Positions 45,037 through 54,739 of a stretch of DNA of 64,000 nt are shown here, in pieces. The notes under the pieces were generated by a model, which saw nothing but the letters and a program-made list of their open reading frames with translations, did not search any database and was not told where the DNA came from. This stretch comes from Pseudescherichia sp031987975 (GTDB lineage Bacteria; Pseudomonadota; Gammaproteobacteria; Enterobacterales; Enterobacteriaceae): NCBI RefSeq assembly GCF_031987975.1, contig NZ_DALZYX010000009.1, positions 124,001-188,000 on the forward strand, in the 5' to 3' direction. A program made the position numbers and the translations under genes. The stretch's first letter is position 1; the number at the start of each line of letters is the position of its first letter.

Positions 45037-45792
45037 ATGACAGAAGCGCAACGACACCAAATTTTACTCGATCAGCTAGCACAGACTGGTTTTGTGACCG
45101 TTGAGCAGGTTATCGATCGGCTTGGCGTCTCTCCAGCTACGGCACGTCGCGACATCACCAAGCTTGACGAGAGCGGCAGGCTGAAAAAGGTGCGCAACGG
45201 TGCAGAAGCTATCAGCCAACAGCGGCCACGCTGGTCGCCGATGAATATTCACCAGGCGCAGCATCTGGATGAGAAGGTGCGTATTGCCAAAGCGGCCGCG
45301 CTGCTGGTTAACGCGGGCGAAAGCGTGGTGATCAACTGCGGCTCCACGGCGTTTTTGCTGGGGCGGGAGATGTGCGGCAGGCCGGTGCAGATCATTACTA
45401 ACTATCTGCCGCTGGCGAACTACCTGATCGAGCAGGAGCACGAGAGCGTGGTGATTATGGGCGGGCAGTACAACAAGAGTCAGTCCATTACGCTTAGCCC
45501 GCAGGGCAGCGAAAACAGCCTCTATGCCGGACACTGGATGTTTACCAGCGGCATCGGCCTGACCGCCGACGGTCTCTATAAAACCGACATGCTAACGGCA
45601 ATGGCCGAGCAGAAGATGCTTAACGTTGTTGGCAAGCTGGTGGTGCTGGTGGACAGCAGTAAGATCGGCGAGCGCGCCGGAATGCTCTTTAGCCGCGCTG
45701 ACCAGATCGATATTGTCATCACCGGCAAGCAGGCCAGCCCAGAGGTGGTTAAGCAGCTTGAGGCCCAGGGCGTGAAGGTAATGTGCGTTTAA
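45037..45792 (+). CDS. ulaR: DeoR-family repressor UlaR
   Basis: 251 residues as in E. coli. The N-terminal helix-turn-helix is at about residues 18-42 (VTVEQVIDRLGVSPATARRD), and a DeoR sugar-phosphate sensor domain follows. Represses ulaG and ulaABCDEF; L-ascorbate-6-phosphate relieves repression in E. coli. A small palindrome CTATTTCAAATAG (44990-45002) precedes it. Its stop overlaps that of convergent yjfP in the shared TTTAAA. Confidence 0.96.
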   Translation: MTEAQRHQILLDQLAQTGFVTVEQVIDRLGVSPATARRDITKLDESGRLKKVRNGAEAISQQRPRWSPMNIHQAQHLDEKVRIAKAAALLVNAGESVVINCGSTAFLLGREMCGRPVQIITNYLPLANYLIEQEHESVVIMGGQYNKSQSITLSPQGSENSLYAGHWMFTSGIGLTADGLYKTDMLTAMAEQKMLNVVGKLVVLVDSSKIGERAGMLFSRADQIDIVITGKQASPEVVKQLEAQGVKVMCV

Positions 45793-46526
45793 AGATGCGC
45801 TCTGAAAAAATCTACCGCTGCCTCCAACGCCGCCGGGGTGATGCGATGGCGGACCCCCGCCTCCCAGCGGCAGGTGAGATGCCGATCCCGATCTGCATCC
45901 TGTAGCGCCCGGTGCAGGCGGCGCGATTCCTCAGCGGGTACCACGTCATCCTCTTCACCGTGCCACAGCAGCAGCGGGCGGGAAGCAAGCTGGGCCAGAT
46001 GCCCTTCTACGTCCCACTCCACCAACGGCGCGATAATGCCGTTAAGCTCGTCGGCCGTCTCTGCTTGCGGCGGGAACAGCGTGCGGGCGAGCGAGGTAAA
46101 GTAGCCCGATCCCATCAGGCTAGCGACGCAGACCAGCTCCGGGTGATGCGTCATCAGGCCAAGCGCCGTCATACCGCCCATCGACGCGCCGCCTACTGCC
46201 AGACGCCCCTCTGCAACCCAGCCCTCGTCCACCAGCGCATCCCGCAGCGTCGGAAATTCATGGAAGTTGCTCTGTAAGATCTGCCAGAACTGGCCCAGCC
46301 GCGCCTGCTCATCACCGTTAAAGCGCGCCCCGTGGTCGCGGGCGTCGGGCATCACTACCCGAAACCCCACCTGCGCCAGCGCCACGGCGAAGTAGCTGTA
46401 GACCAGCTTTGAGGAACCAAAGCCGTGATAAAAGACCACGGTAGGTAGAGGTACGGCAAGCTTTCCCGCAGGCGTCGCGTGCAGGATCTCACTGCCTGCC
46501 AGCTGGCGCGTTTCAAGTTCAATCAT
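45789..46526 (-). CDS. yjfP: Alpha/beta-hydrolase (esterase) YjfP
   Basis: 245 residues from the ATG at 46526 with AGGAGAG upstream; E. coli YjfP is 249. Alpha/beta-hydrolase with nucleophile serine in GGASMGG (about residue 114), the oxyanion region FYHGFGSS, and acid and histidine in DDVVP and GVRHRIT. Carboxylesterase activity is known for the E. coli protein; the natural substrate is unknown. Confidence 0.93.
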   Translation of the reverse strand: MIELETRQLAGSEILHATPAGKLAVPLPTVVFYHGFGSSKLVYSYFAVALAQVGFRVVMPDARDHGARFNGDEQARLGQFWQILQSNFHEFPTLRDALVDEGWVAEGRLAVGGASMGGMTALGLMTHHPELVCVASLMGSGYFTSLARTLFPPQAETADELNGIIAPLVEWDVEGHLAQLASRPLLLWHGEEDDVVPAEESRRLHRALQDADRDRHLTCRWEAGVRHRITPAALEAAVDFFRAHL

Positions 46527-46705
46527 GGCTCTCTCCTGATAAAGTCTTTGGTATGCCACGTCCTCATGCTCTACGCAAGCCGCCGCGCGTATAATAAAAC
46601 AGTGAGAAGTACATTACGCTTTCGCATTATTTACAGCTGAAAATAACGCGAGAGCTAACAAAATGGGAACATTCTCCATAAGGTTATTAATAGAGGCACT
46701 ACACT

Positions 46706-47050
46706 ATGGCTATCAGGAAAATGGCTATCGACAAACGAGAAAAAGCGATGCATCGAATCACACCTCTTTTTCTGGCGCTGATCCTTAGCGGTTGTAGCAT
46801 GCTGCAGGGTACGCCGCATCCCGCGCCACCGGTCAGTGACCAGCCGCAGGAGATCAGCCGCAACCAGACGTCGGGTCTGCAGAAGATGGAAACCATTAGC
46901 GTGATGGTGCGTGGCTCGCCAATGGACGTCGAGTCAGAGATCAAAGACAAAGCGGCGGCGGCAAAGGCTGACTACTATCTCATCCTTCTGGATGACGAGA
47001 CGATCGTTCCTGGCCAGCGATATGGACAGGCTATTTTGTATCGTCAGTAA
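46706..47050 (+). CDS. bsmA: Lipoprotein BsmA (YjfO), DUF1471 family
   Basis: 114 residues (E. coli 109). A lipobox LILSGC gives a lipidated Cys near residue 30. The DUF1471/YhcN domain forms the C-terminal half (VMVRGSPMDVESEIKDKAAA, YYLILLDDETI, GQRYGQAILYRQ). Linked to biofilm and peroxide/acid stress in E. coli. GAGG lies eight bases before the ATG at 46706; ATGs at 46721 and 46748 are alternatives. About 100 bases upstream of yjfN on the same strand. Confidence 0.92.
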   Translation: MAIRKMAIDKREKAMHRITPLFLALILSGCSMLQGTPHPAPPVSDQPQEISRNQTSGLQKMETISVMVRGSPMDVESEIKDKAAAAKADYYLILLDDETIVPGQRYGQAILYRQ

Positions 47051-47156
47051 TGGCGCATTGTTTTTTAAAGGATATTTACACTGCTTTGCGTCCGTAGACT
47101 TTTTCCCGCTTAAAATCATTCAGGGTCGGTCAGGAATAGGTAAAAGGAGCGGATTT

Positions 47157-47432
47157 ATGAAACGATCTCTTGCTTTAACGTCACTGCTGCTCTCCGTCGG
47201 TCTGGTGAGCACCACCGCACAGTCTGCAGAGTTTGCCAGCGCCGATTGCGTGACTGGCCTGAATGAGATTGGCCTTATTTCTGTGAGCAACGTCTCTGGC
47301 AGCGTACAGGACGTAGAGCGAGCCATTGCCCTGAAAGCCGACGAACAGGGTGCCTCCTGGTATCGCATCATTAAAATGGATGAGGTACAGAGCGCCAATA
47401 GCTGGCAGGCGCAGGCGATCCTCTACGCCTGA
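47157..47432 (+). CDS. yjfN: Periplasmic DUF1471-family protein YjfN
   Basis: 91 residues, same as E. coli YjfN. The start at 47157 has AAGGAG eight bases upstream; the open frame before it is unsupported. The signal peptide MKRSLALTSLLLSVGLVSTTAQSA ends near residue 24. The mature segment AEFASADCVTGLNEIG is conserved. E. coli YjfN is reported to activate the periplasmic protease DegP under envelope stress. Paralogue of bsmA and of the truncated yjfY. Confidence 0.93.
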   Translation: MKRSLALTSLLLSVGLVSTTAQSAEFASADCVTGLNEIGLISVSNVSGSVQDVERAIALKADEQGASWYRIIKMDEVQSANSWQAQAILYA

Positions 47433-47559
47433 GACTATCCGGCGCTGATGACATCTGCTATGCCCCCTAAAAACGGTGGCTATTCTTTTTGTTGCGTTTT
47501 AATTACCATATTGTGAGTGTGCCAATACATTTTAGTAACATTTAGTTACAAATGTCTGC

Positions 47560-47586
47560 TAAATGTTAGCGCATAACTGCCGTTGA
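47560..47586 (+). promoter_or_regulatory. Sigma-28-type promoter of the third chemoreceptor
   Basis: TAAA, 15 bases, GCCGTTGA: perfect -35, six of eight in the -10, exact spacing. A transcript from here would begin after 47590, which rules out the in-frame TTG at 47583 as a start. Confidence 0.6.
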
Positions 47587-47618
47587 ACGAGCCACACTTC
47601 TCGGGCAACGGACACTCT

Positions 47619-49544
47619 ATGAACGCTCTTATTCAACGTGCTGGGTTAGGCACAAAGCTTTCGTTGCTGACGGGCATCAGCGTCGCAGCACTTTTCCTGC
47701 TGTTTACCTCTCTGATGAGTCACAAGGCAAGCCAGCAGCTTGAAGCCCTGGCTATTGAAGATCTGCATAGTCAGGCTACCGGTGTGGCCGATATGGTCGA
47801 AATGTTTAGCAGTAGCCTCAGCGACGAGGTTGAACGCTACACCCGCCAGTTCAGCACCTTTATTCCCCAGCCGATCGTCCTCGACGGCACGCAAACCCGT
47901 ACCATCAACAGCCTTACCGTTCCCCTGCTAAAAGGCGGCGAGACGGAGCTGCATGAAAATAACGCTATCCCGGACGACTTCTTCCAGCGCACCGGGTCGA
48001 TTGCGACCCTGTTTGTACGCAACGGCGATAGCTTTGTACGCGTGGCGACCTCCCTGCGCAAAGAGAACGGCGAGCGGGCTATCGGTACCCAGCTGGACAG
48101 CGCCAGCCCGGCGCTGGCTCCCGTGCTGCATGGGGATATCTACCGCGGTCTTGCGCAACTGTTTGGCAAACGCTACATCACCCAGTACCAGCCGGTGAAG
48201 GACGCCAGCGGTAAAACCATTGCCATTCTGTTCGTGGGCGTCGATATCACCCGCTCCTGGGACATCATGCGTGACAAGATCCTCCAGCGTCGCCTGGGCG
48301 AAAGCGGACACTTCTTCGTGTTGAACCGCAACGCCGGTAAAAATTACGGCACCTGGCTGTTCCACGCCAGCGAAGAAGGGCAGCGTCCGCAATGGGGTGA
48401 AGAGGCTGAACAGCAGCTGTTGACCCTGGCCTCCGGCACGCTGGAGCGTAAGAGTAAGGATGGCCGCACGATGCTGGTCTCCTGGACAGCACTGCCCGGC
48501 TGGAACTGGACGATTGTCGGTGAAGTGGATAAGGCCGTGCTGCTGCAGGATGTTACGCGTCTGCGTAACCAGTTCTTGATTGCCGGGGTGCTGGTTTCCC
48601 TGCTCTTTGCCGCGCTGTTTGTCATCATCACCCGCCGCTGGCTGACGCGCCCGCTGCGCGAGGTGACGGCTCTGGCGCAGACCTATGCTTCCGGGGATCT
48701 GCGCGCCTCTCTGACCTCGACGCGTCAGGATGAGGTGGGCCAGCTGATCCACGCGATTAACGGCATCGGCAATGGCCTGCAGAACATGGTGCAGCAGGTT
48801 CGCGAGGCGGCGGGCGATATTCACTTCGCCACCAACGCGCTGGCGGCAGACAGCAGTGAAATCAGCGATCAGATCAACAAACAGGCGAGCAGCGTGGAGG
48901 AGACCTCAGCCAGCATGGAGCAGCTTGCCGCTACCGTGCAGCAAAACGCCGCCAGCATGGAGCAGACGCAGCACCTGGTAAATGAAACCTCGCAGGCGGT
49001 GCAAAGCGGCGGGCAGACGGTGGGACGTGCGGTAGCCACGATGAGTGATATCCGCAGCGCCTCCCAGCGCATCGCGGATATTACCCAGGTGATTGAATCC
49101 ATTGCCTTCCAGACCAATATTCTCGCCCTTAACGCAGCCGTTGAGGCCGCCCGCGCTGGCGAGCATGGTAAGGGTTTTGCCGTAGTAGCCCAGGAAGTTC
49201 GCGCCCTTGCAGCCCGCAGCGCCAACGCCGTAAAAGAGATTGAAGCGCTGATCGACGATACCCTGCAGAAGGTCACCGAAGGGCACACTCTCTCTGAGCA
49301 GACGCGTCAGGCCATGACGTCGATCATCGACCACATGGACAATATCAACCAGCTGGTGACAGAGATTAATCACGCCTCCCGCGAACAGTCGGCAGGGATT
49401 AATCAGGTGAACCTGGCGATGACCCACATTGGTGATGCCACGCACGTCAACGCCGAGCGCGTATCCCGCAGCGAAGAGACGGCACAGACCCTGCGGGAAA
49501 AGGGCGCGCACCTGAAGCAGTTGGTCAGCCTGTTCCGCCTTTAA
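47619..49544 (+). CDS. Methyl-accepting chemotaxis protein with Cache-type sensor
   Basis: 641 residues from the ATG at 47619 (MNALIQRAGLGTKL). Membrane segment 1 about 10-32, a large periplasmic Cache domain of the Cache_3-Cache_2 fusion type (about 35-310, with ITQYQPVKDASGKTIAILFVG and GRTMLVSWTALPGWNWTIVGEV), membrane segment 2 about 318-338, HAMP 340-392 and signalling domain with tip FQTNILALNAAVEAARAGEH. No C-terminal pentapeptide. A different sensor class from the other two receptors, probably for small organic acids, but the ligand is unknown. Its stop overlaps that of convergent aidB. Placed between yjfN and aidB, adjacent in E. coli. Confidence 0.93.
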   Translation: MNALIQRAGLGTKLSLLTGISVAALFLLFTSLMSHKASQQLEALAIEDLHSQATGVADMVEMFSSSLSDEVERYTRQFSTFIPQPIVLDGTQTRTINSLTVPLLKGGETELHENNAIPDDFFQRTGSIATLFVRNGDSFVRVATSLRKENGERAIGTQLDSASPALAPVLHGDIYRGLAQLFGKRYITQYQPVKDASGKTIAILFVGVDITRSWDIMRDKILQRRLGESGHFFVLNRNAGKNYGTWLFHASEEGQRPQWGEEAEQQLLTLASGTLERKSKDGRTMLVSWTALPGWNWTIVGEVDKAVLLQDVTRLRNQFLIAGVLVSLLFAALFVIITRRWLTRPLREVTALAQTYASGDLRASLTSTRQDEVGQLIHAINGIGNGLQNMVQQVREAAGDIHFATNALAADSSEISDQINKQASSVEETSASMEQLAATVQQNAASMEQTQHLVNETSQAVQSGGQTVGRAVATMSDIRSASQRIADITQVIESIAFQTNILALNAAVEAARAGEHGKGFAVVAQEVRALAARSANAVKEIEALIDDTLQKVTEGHTLSEQTRQAMTSIIDHMDNINQLVTEINHASREQSAGINQVNLAMTHIGDATHVNAERVSRSEETAQTLREKGAHLKQLVSLFRL

Positions 49545-51175
49545 CCCACCCCACCCGTGGCGCGCAGCAGCAGGTCGTTTTGTATCTGAGCGCTAAGCAG
49601 CGAGCCGCCGCGGGTATCCAGCATGGTTTGACACCAGGCCTGGGCGATGGGCGGTGACGCATAGCGCAGCATCTGCGACCCGGCGGCCAGCAGGTAGAGC
49701 TGCTGGGTAATCTCCCGGGCCTGCGCCTCCTGCGGCCGGTGCATCCGCTGCTGCAGCCGTCGCCAGGCGCGATCGAAATGGCGATCCTGGCCTTTTACCT
49801 CACCAAAGATTTCGCTCAGTAGCTCCATCGCGCCGAGCTGCTTGCCCAGCACCCGCATGACGTCCAGGCACATAATATTGCCCGACCCCTCCCAGATGCT
49901 GTTAACCGGCATCTCCCGGTAGAGGCGCGGCAGCTCGTTATCCTCACAGTAGCCCGTGCCGCCTAGCACCTCCATCGCTTCGGCAACGAAGGGGATCCCC
50001 GCCTTGCACACTGCAAACTTCGCCACCGGGGTAAACAGGCGCGCCCACAGCGTCTCCTGGACGCTCTCCCGGCTCTCCCACGCCCGCGCCAGGCGGAAAA
50101 GAAATGCCGTCTGCCCCTCTAGCTGCAGCGCCATGCGAGAGAGCACGTCGCGCATCAGGGGCTGATCGACCAGGTGCTTGCCAAACGCCTGCCGCTGATG
50201 AGCATGGTAGAGCGCGACGGAGAAGGCCCGGCGCATCAGGCCGTGGCTGCCCAGAGCGCAGTCGAGGCGCGTCAGACCGCCCATCTTCAGGATCTGCCGG
50301 ATGCCGTCTCCCTCCTCCCCCAGCAGCCAGCCGGTGGCGTCTAAAAACTCCACTTCGCTGCTGGCGTTGGAGCGGTTGCCGAGCTTATCTTTCAGGCGTT
50401 CAAGTCGCAGGGCGTTGCGCGTGCCGTCGGGCAGAAAGCGCGGCACGAAGAAGCAGGAGAGACCACCCTTCGCCTGGGCCAGCACCAGGTGGGCATCGCT
50501 CTGCGGCACGGAGAAAAACCACTTGTGACCCACCAGCCGGTAGGCCTCACCGCTGCCTTTACGCGTCAGCGGCTCTGCCCGGGTGGTGTTGCTGAGCACG
50601 TCCGAGCCGCCCTGCTTCTCCGTCATCCCCATGCCGATCAGTAGGCCGCGCTTCTGCCCGCCTGGGACCAGATGGGCGTCGTAGCGATCGCTCAGCAGTG
50701 GTTTGAGCCAGTCCTGAAAAATCGTGGGTAGCGCCTGCTGGAGCAGCGGCGTGGCGGCAAAGGTCATGGTGATCGGGCAAAGGGTGCCTGCCTCGACCTG
50801 GGCATGGAGTACAAAGCGCGCCGCGCGGGCGACAAAGGATCCGGCGCGGGCCTCCTCTTCCCAGGCGAGGTTGTGAACGCGGTTGGCGCACAGCCCCTGC
50901 ATCAGCAGATGCCACGCCGGATGAAAGCGCACGTCGTCAAGCCGCTCGCCGGTGGGATCGTAGCGCAGCAGCTCCGGCGGATTGGCGTTCGCCAGCCGAC
51001 CCAGCTCCAGCGACTCCGCCGTGCCAAGCTGCTGCCCAATACTCGCCAGCAGCTCCGCATCCCAGCTGGCCCCTTCCCGGGCAACGGCGTCACGCAGCGA
51101 GGCATCAGAAAGAAAAAGGTTGCTGTTGTTGAGCGGAATAGGCTGATTGAAAACGGTGTGGGTTTGCCAGCGCAT
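49541..51175 (-). CDS. aidB: Acyl-CoA dehydrogenase-like alkylation-response protein AidB
   Basis: 544 residues (E. coli 541). Acyl-CoA dehydrogenase fold with FAD-binding segments (GMGMTEKQGGSDVLSNTTRA about residue 187, VLGGTGYCEDNELPRLYREM about 415) and a C-terminal DNA-binding extension. In E. coli it is induced by Ada after alkylation and proposed to protect DNA. No clear Ada box was found in the 113-base upstream spacer. Confidence 0.96.
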   Translation of the reverse strand: MRWQTHTVFNQPIPLNNSNLFLSDASLRDAVAREGASWDAELLASIGQQLGTAESLELGRLANANPPELLRYDPTGERLDDVRFHPAWHLLMQGLCANRVHNLAWEEEARAGSFVARAARFVLHAQVEAGTLCPITMTFAATPLLQQALPTIFQDWLKPLLSDRYDAHLVPGGQKRGLLIGMGMTEKQGGSDVLSNTTRAEPLTRKGSGEAYRLVGHKWFFSVPQSDAHLVLAQAKGGLSCFFVPRFLPDGTRNALRLERLKDKLGNRSNASSEVEFLDATGWLLGEEGDGIRQILKMGGLTRLDCALGSHGLMRRAFSVALYHAHQRQAFGKHLVDQPLMRDVLSRMALQLEGQTAFLFRLARAWESRESVQETLWARLFTPVAKFAVCKAGIPFVAEAMEVLGGTGYCEDNELPRLYREMPVNSIWEGSGNIMCLDVMRVLGKQLGAMELLSEIFGEVKGQDRHFDRAWRRLQQRMHRPQEAQAREITQQLYLLAAGSQMLRYASPPIAQAWCQTMLDTRGGSLLSAQIQNDLLLRATGGVG

Positions 51176-51248
51176 ACTCTCTCCCCCTGTTCAATGGCAG
51201 TGCCACTCAGTATGCACAGAGAGAAATTTTCGACCGCAGCCGGGGTCA

Positions 51249-51274
51249 CAAAAAACCACCCCATGGGGTGGTTA
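51249..51274 (-). terminator. Terminator of rlmB
   Basis: Palindrome AACCACCCCATGGGGTGGTT followed on the minus strand by TTTTTTG, ten bases or so after the rlmB stop. It insulates aidB. Confidence 0.8.
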
Positions 51275-51288
51275 AGTAACAGTGAAGC

Positions 51289-52020
51289 TTAACCGCGCTG
51301 GCGAACCGCTTCGAACAGGCAGATACCCGTTGCGACGGAGACGTTCAGAGAGGAGACGCTGCCCGCCATCGGGATGCTGATCAGCTCATCACAGTGCTCG
51401 CGGGTCAGGCGGCGCATGCCTTCGCCCTCTGCGCCCATCACCAGCGCCATCGGACCGGTCATTTTGCTCTGGAACAGGGTGTGATCCGCCTCGCCCGCCG
51501 TGCCGACGATCCAGATGTTCTCTTCCTGTAACAGACGCATGGTACGCGCCAGGTTGGTCACGCGGATCAGCGGCACGTTCTCTGCTGCGCCGCTGGCGAC
51601 TTTTTTCGCGGTGGCGTTCAGCTGGGCCGAGCGGTCTTTCGGGACGATCACCGCATGGACGCCAGCGGCGTCGGCGCTGCGCAGGCAGGCCCCAAGGTTA
51701 TGCGGATCGGTCACGCCGTCGAGGATCAGGAAGAAAGGACGATCGAGGCTGGCGATCAGATCCGGCAGATCGTTCTCCTGATACTGACGTCCCGGTTTCA
51801 CCCGTGCAATGATCCCCTGGTGCACCGCGCCTTCGCTTTTTTCATCCATAAACTGGCGGCTCGCCACCTGGATAGTCACGCCCTGGGCTTCCAGGGCATG
51901 GATCAGCGGCATCAGACGTTTATCTTCACGTCCTTTCAGAATATAAACGTCCTGAAAACGCTCCGGGGCGCGTTCCAGCAGTGCCTGCACCGCGTGGATG
52001 CCATAAATCATTTCACTCAT
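51289..52020 (-). CDS. rlmB: 23S rRNA (guanosine-2251-2'-O)-methyltransferase RlmB
   Basis: 243 residues, as in E. coli, from the ATG at 52020 (MSEMIYGIHAVQALLE); the extension to 52062 is rejected. N-terminal L30e-like substrate domain and C-terminal SpoU/TrmH knot with motifs DGVTDPHNLGACLRSADAAG, VMGAEGEGM and IPMAGSVSSLNVSVA. In E. coli rlmB directly follows rnr; here an 11-gene operon separates them, and a TATAAT 40 bases upstream may give it its own promoter. Confidence 0.97.
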   Translation of the reverse strand: MSEMIYGIHAVQALLERAPERFQDVYILKGREDKRLMPLIHALEAQGVTIQVASRQFMDEKSEGAVHQGIIARVKPGRQYQENDLPDLIASLDRPFFLILDGVTDPHNLGACLRSADAAGVHAVIVPKDRSAQLNATAKKVASGAAENVPLIRVTNLARTMRLLQEENIWIVGTAGEADHTLFQSKMTGPMALVMGAEGEGMRRLTREHCDELISIPMAGSVSSLNVSVATGICLFEAVRQRG

Positions 52021-52060
52021 GAAGGGTACTCGGTCGAGGTTAAAAGGGTCTGTCCGGCCC

Positions 52061-52066
52061 ATTATA
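52061..52066 (-). promoter_or_regulatory. Candidate -10 element of rlmB
   Basis: Minus strand TATAAT, perfect match, 40 bases upstream of the start codon. The -35 position (GACGCT at 17-base spacing) is poor. Confidence 0.45.
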
Positions 52067-52096
52067 CCCCACGACGCCCCCCAGCGTCCCTTCCCG

Positions 52097-52899
<803 letters not shown>

Positions 52900-52903
<4 letters not shown>

Positions 52904-53895
52904 GGATTGACTCCTGTCTCTTCTGCCCGCCAGCAGCGCACCTGATGCGTGCGGCTGTCGATAGCGCGCAGCGCGGGCGGCTGGCTGCGGCAGGTCTCTG
53001 TCGCCAGCGGGCAGCGATCGGCAAAGGTACAGCCCACCGGCAGGGCGTTAAGGGGCGGCACGCTGCCGCGGATCTCCGCCAGCCGGGTTTTCGGGGCGCG
53101 ATCCTGCGACGGTCGCGCGGCCAGCAGCGCCTGGGTATAGGGGTGACGCGGTCGATGGAACAGCGTGCTGACGTCGCACTCCTCCACTACCTGTCCGGCG
53201 TAGAGCACCACCACCCGCTGGCACAGCTGTGCCACAACGCTGAGATCGTGGGTGATAATCACGATCCCCATCGCCGACTGCTGCTTGATCTCCTCCAGCA
53301 GACGCAGAATTTGCGCCTGGATAGTGGCATCGAGGGCAGTGGTCGGCTCATCGGCAATCAGCAGCGAGGGCGCGCTGGAGATAGCAATGGCGATCATCAC
53401 CCGCTGGCGCATGCCGCCGGACAGCTCGTGGGGATAGGCGTTCGCGCAGCGCGCCGGATCGGCGATCCCCACCTGTGCCAGCAGGCTAAGGATCTTCTCG
53501 CGCCGCGCGGAACGATCCAGTGACGTGTGAAGCTTCAGGCTTTCGTCGATTTGAAAACCAATGGTAAATACCGGGTTCAGGCTGGAGAGCGGATCCTGAA
53601 AGATCATCGCCATGTCGCGGCCGCAGCGCTGGCGTTTCGCCCTCGCTGAGAGCGTGTCCAGCCGCGCGCCGTTGAGGCTCACCTCGCCGTCGGTGCGGCT
53701 GGTGCGCGGAGAGAGCAGCCCCATCAGCGCCTGGGCGGTCACGCTTTTACCGCAGCCGGACTCGCCGATAATGCCCAGCGTCTCCTGCTGATGAAGCGTA
53801 AAGGAGACCCCGCGCACCGGGGAGACCACGCCCTGCGGCGTGGCAAAGTTGACCCGCAGATTATTCACGCTAAGCAATGGCGGTGGTTTAACCAT
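52900..53895 (-). CDS. Peptide-type ABC transporter ATP-binding protein (DppD/OppD-like)
   Basis: 331 residues. Walker A GESGCGKSV (about residue 38), signature LSGGMRQRVMIAIAI, Walker B LLIADEPTTALD. The C-terminal oligo_HPY region has the cysteine pattern VGCTFADRCPLATETC...VRCW seen in DppD/OppD proteins. Overlaps the permease gene by eight bases. Confidence 0.93.
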
Positions 53896-54739
53896 GCTGC
53901 TCCCCCTTTTTCAGCAGGCGCAGCACGCGCCCGGGCAGCGGCCTGAGGCCCGGCTCGGCGCTGTCGCGCAGATCGTCACCCACAATATTCAGGGCCAGAA
54001 TCAGTAGCACGATGGCGATGCCCGGGAAGAAGGTCATCCACCATGCCGTGAAGATCACCGCTTTGCCCTCCAGCAGCAGGTTGCCGAGGCTCGGCGTCGG
54101 GGCAGGCACGCCGGAGCCGAGAAAGCTCAGCGCCGCCTCGGTCAGGATGGCCACCGAAAAGACCCACGTCACCTGCACAATCAGCGGGGAGATGACGTTG
54201 GGCAGCAGATGCAGCCAGACGATGCGCCCCGACGTCGCCCCCTGGGCGCGCAGCGCTTCGATAAAGTTTTTCTCTTTCACCACCATTGCCGCGCCGCGGA
54301 TCACGCGGGCGATGGACGGGACGTAGACCAGCGACAGGGCCAGCACCACGTTCGCCACGTTGGGACCAAGCACGCCGACGATGGCAATCGCCAGCAGCAG
54401 CGACGGGAAAGCAAACAGGCCGTCGCAGACGCGCATCAGGATACGGTCCAGCGGCCGGTACCAGGCGCATAGCAGACCGATAACCATGCCGACAGCCCCG
54501 GCAATCAGCGCCACCGCCGCGCCGACGCTCAGCGAGACGCGCACCGCCAGCGCCACACGCACGAAGAGATCCCGGCCAAAGTTATCCGTACCGAACCAGT
54601 GCGCAGCGCTGGGCGCTTTCAGGCGGCTCAGGGGATCGATGCTGTAGGCATCCCACGGGCTAAACAGGCTGCCGCAGAACGAGAGCAGCACAATAGCGGC
54701 CAGCACGCCGCACCACAGCAGCAGCTTACGATTCTTCAT
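53888..54739 (-). CDS. Peptide-type ABC transporter permease (DppC-like)
   Basis: 283 residues, six membrane segments with an N-terminal OppC-type segment (LWCGVLAAIVLLSFCGSLF) and the coupling motif EALRAQGATSGRIVWLHLLP that contacts the ATPase. HWFGTDNFGRDLFVR is typical of DppC/OppC. Overlaps its partner permease gene by four bases. Confidence 0.93.
   Translation of the reverse strand: MKNRKLLLWCGVLAAIVLLSFCGSLFSPWDAYSIDPLSRLKAPSAAHWFGTDNFGRDLFVRVALAVRVSLSVGAAVALIAGAVGMVIGLLCAWYRPLDRILMRVCDGLFAFPSLLLAIAIVGVLGPNVANVVLALSLVYVPSIARVIRGAAMVVKEKNFIEALRAQGATSGRIVWLHLLPNVISPLIVQVTWVFSVAILTEAALSFLGSGVPAPTPSLGNLLLEGKAVIFTAWWMTFFPGIAIVLLILALNIVGDDLRDSAEPGLRPLPGRVLRLLKKGEQHG

Noticed and set aside
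51176..51250. Ada box upstream of aidB
   Set aside because: AATT and GCA elements are present but their spacing does not match AATTN6GCAA.
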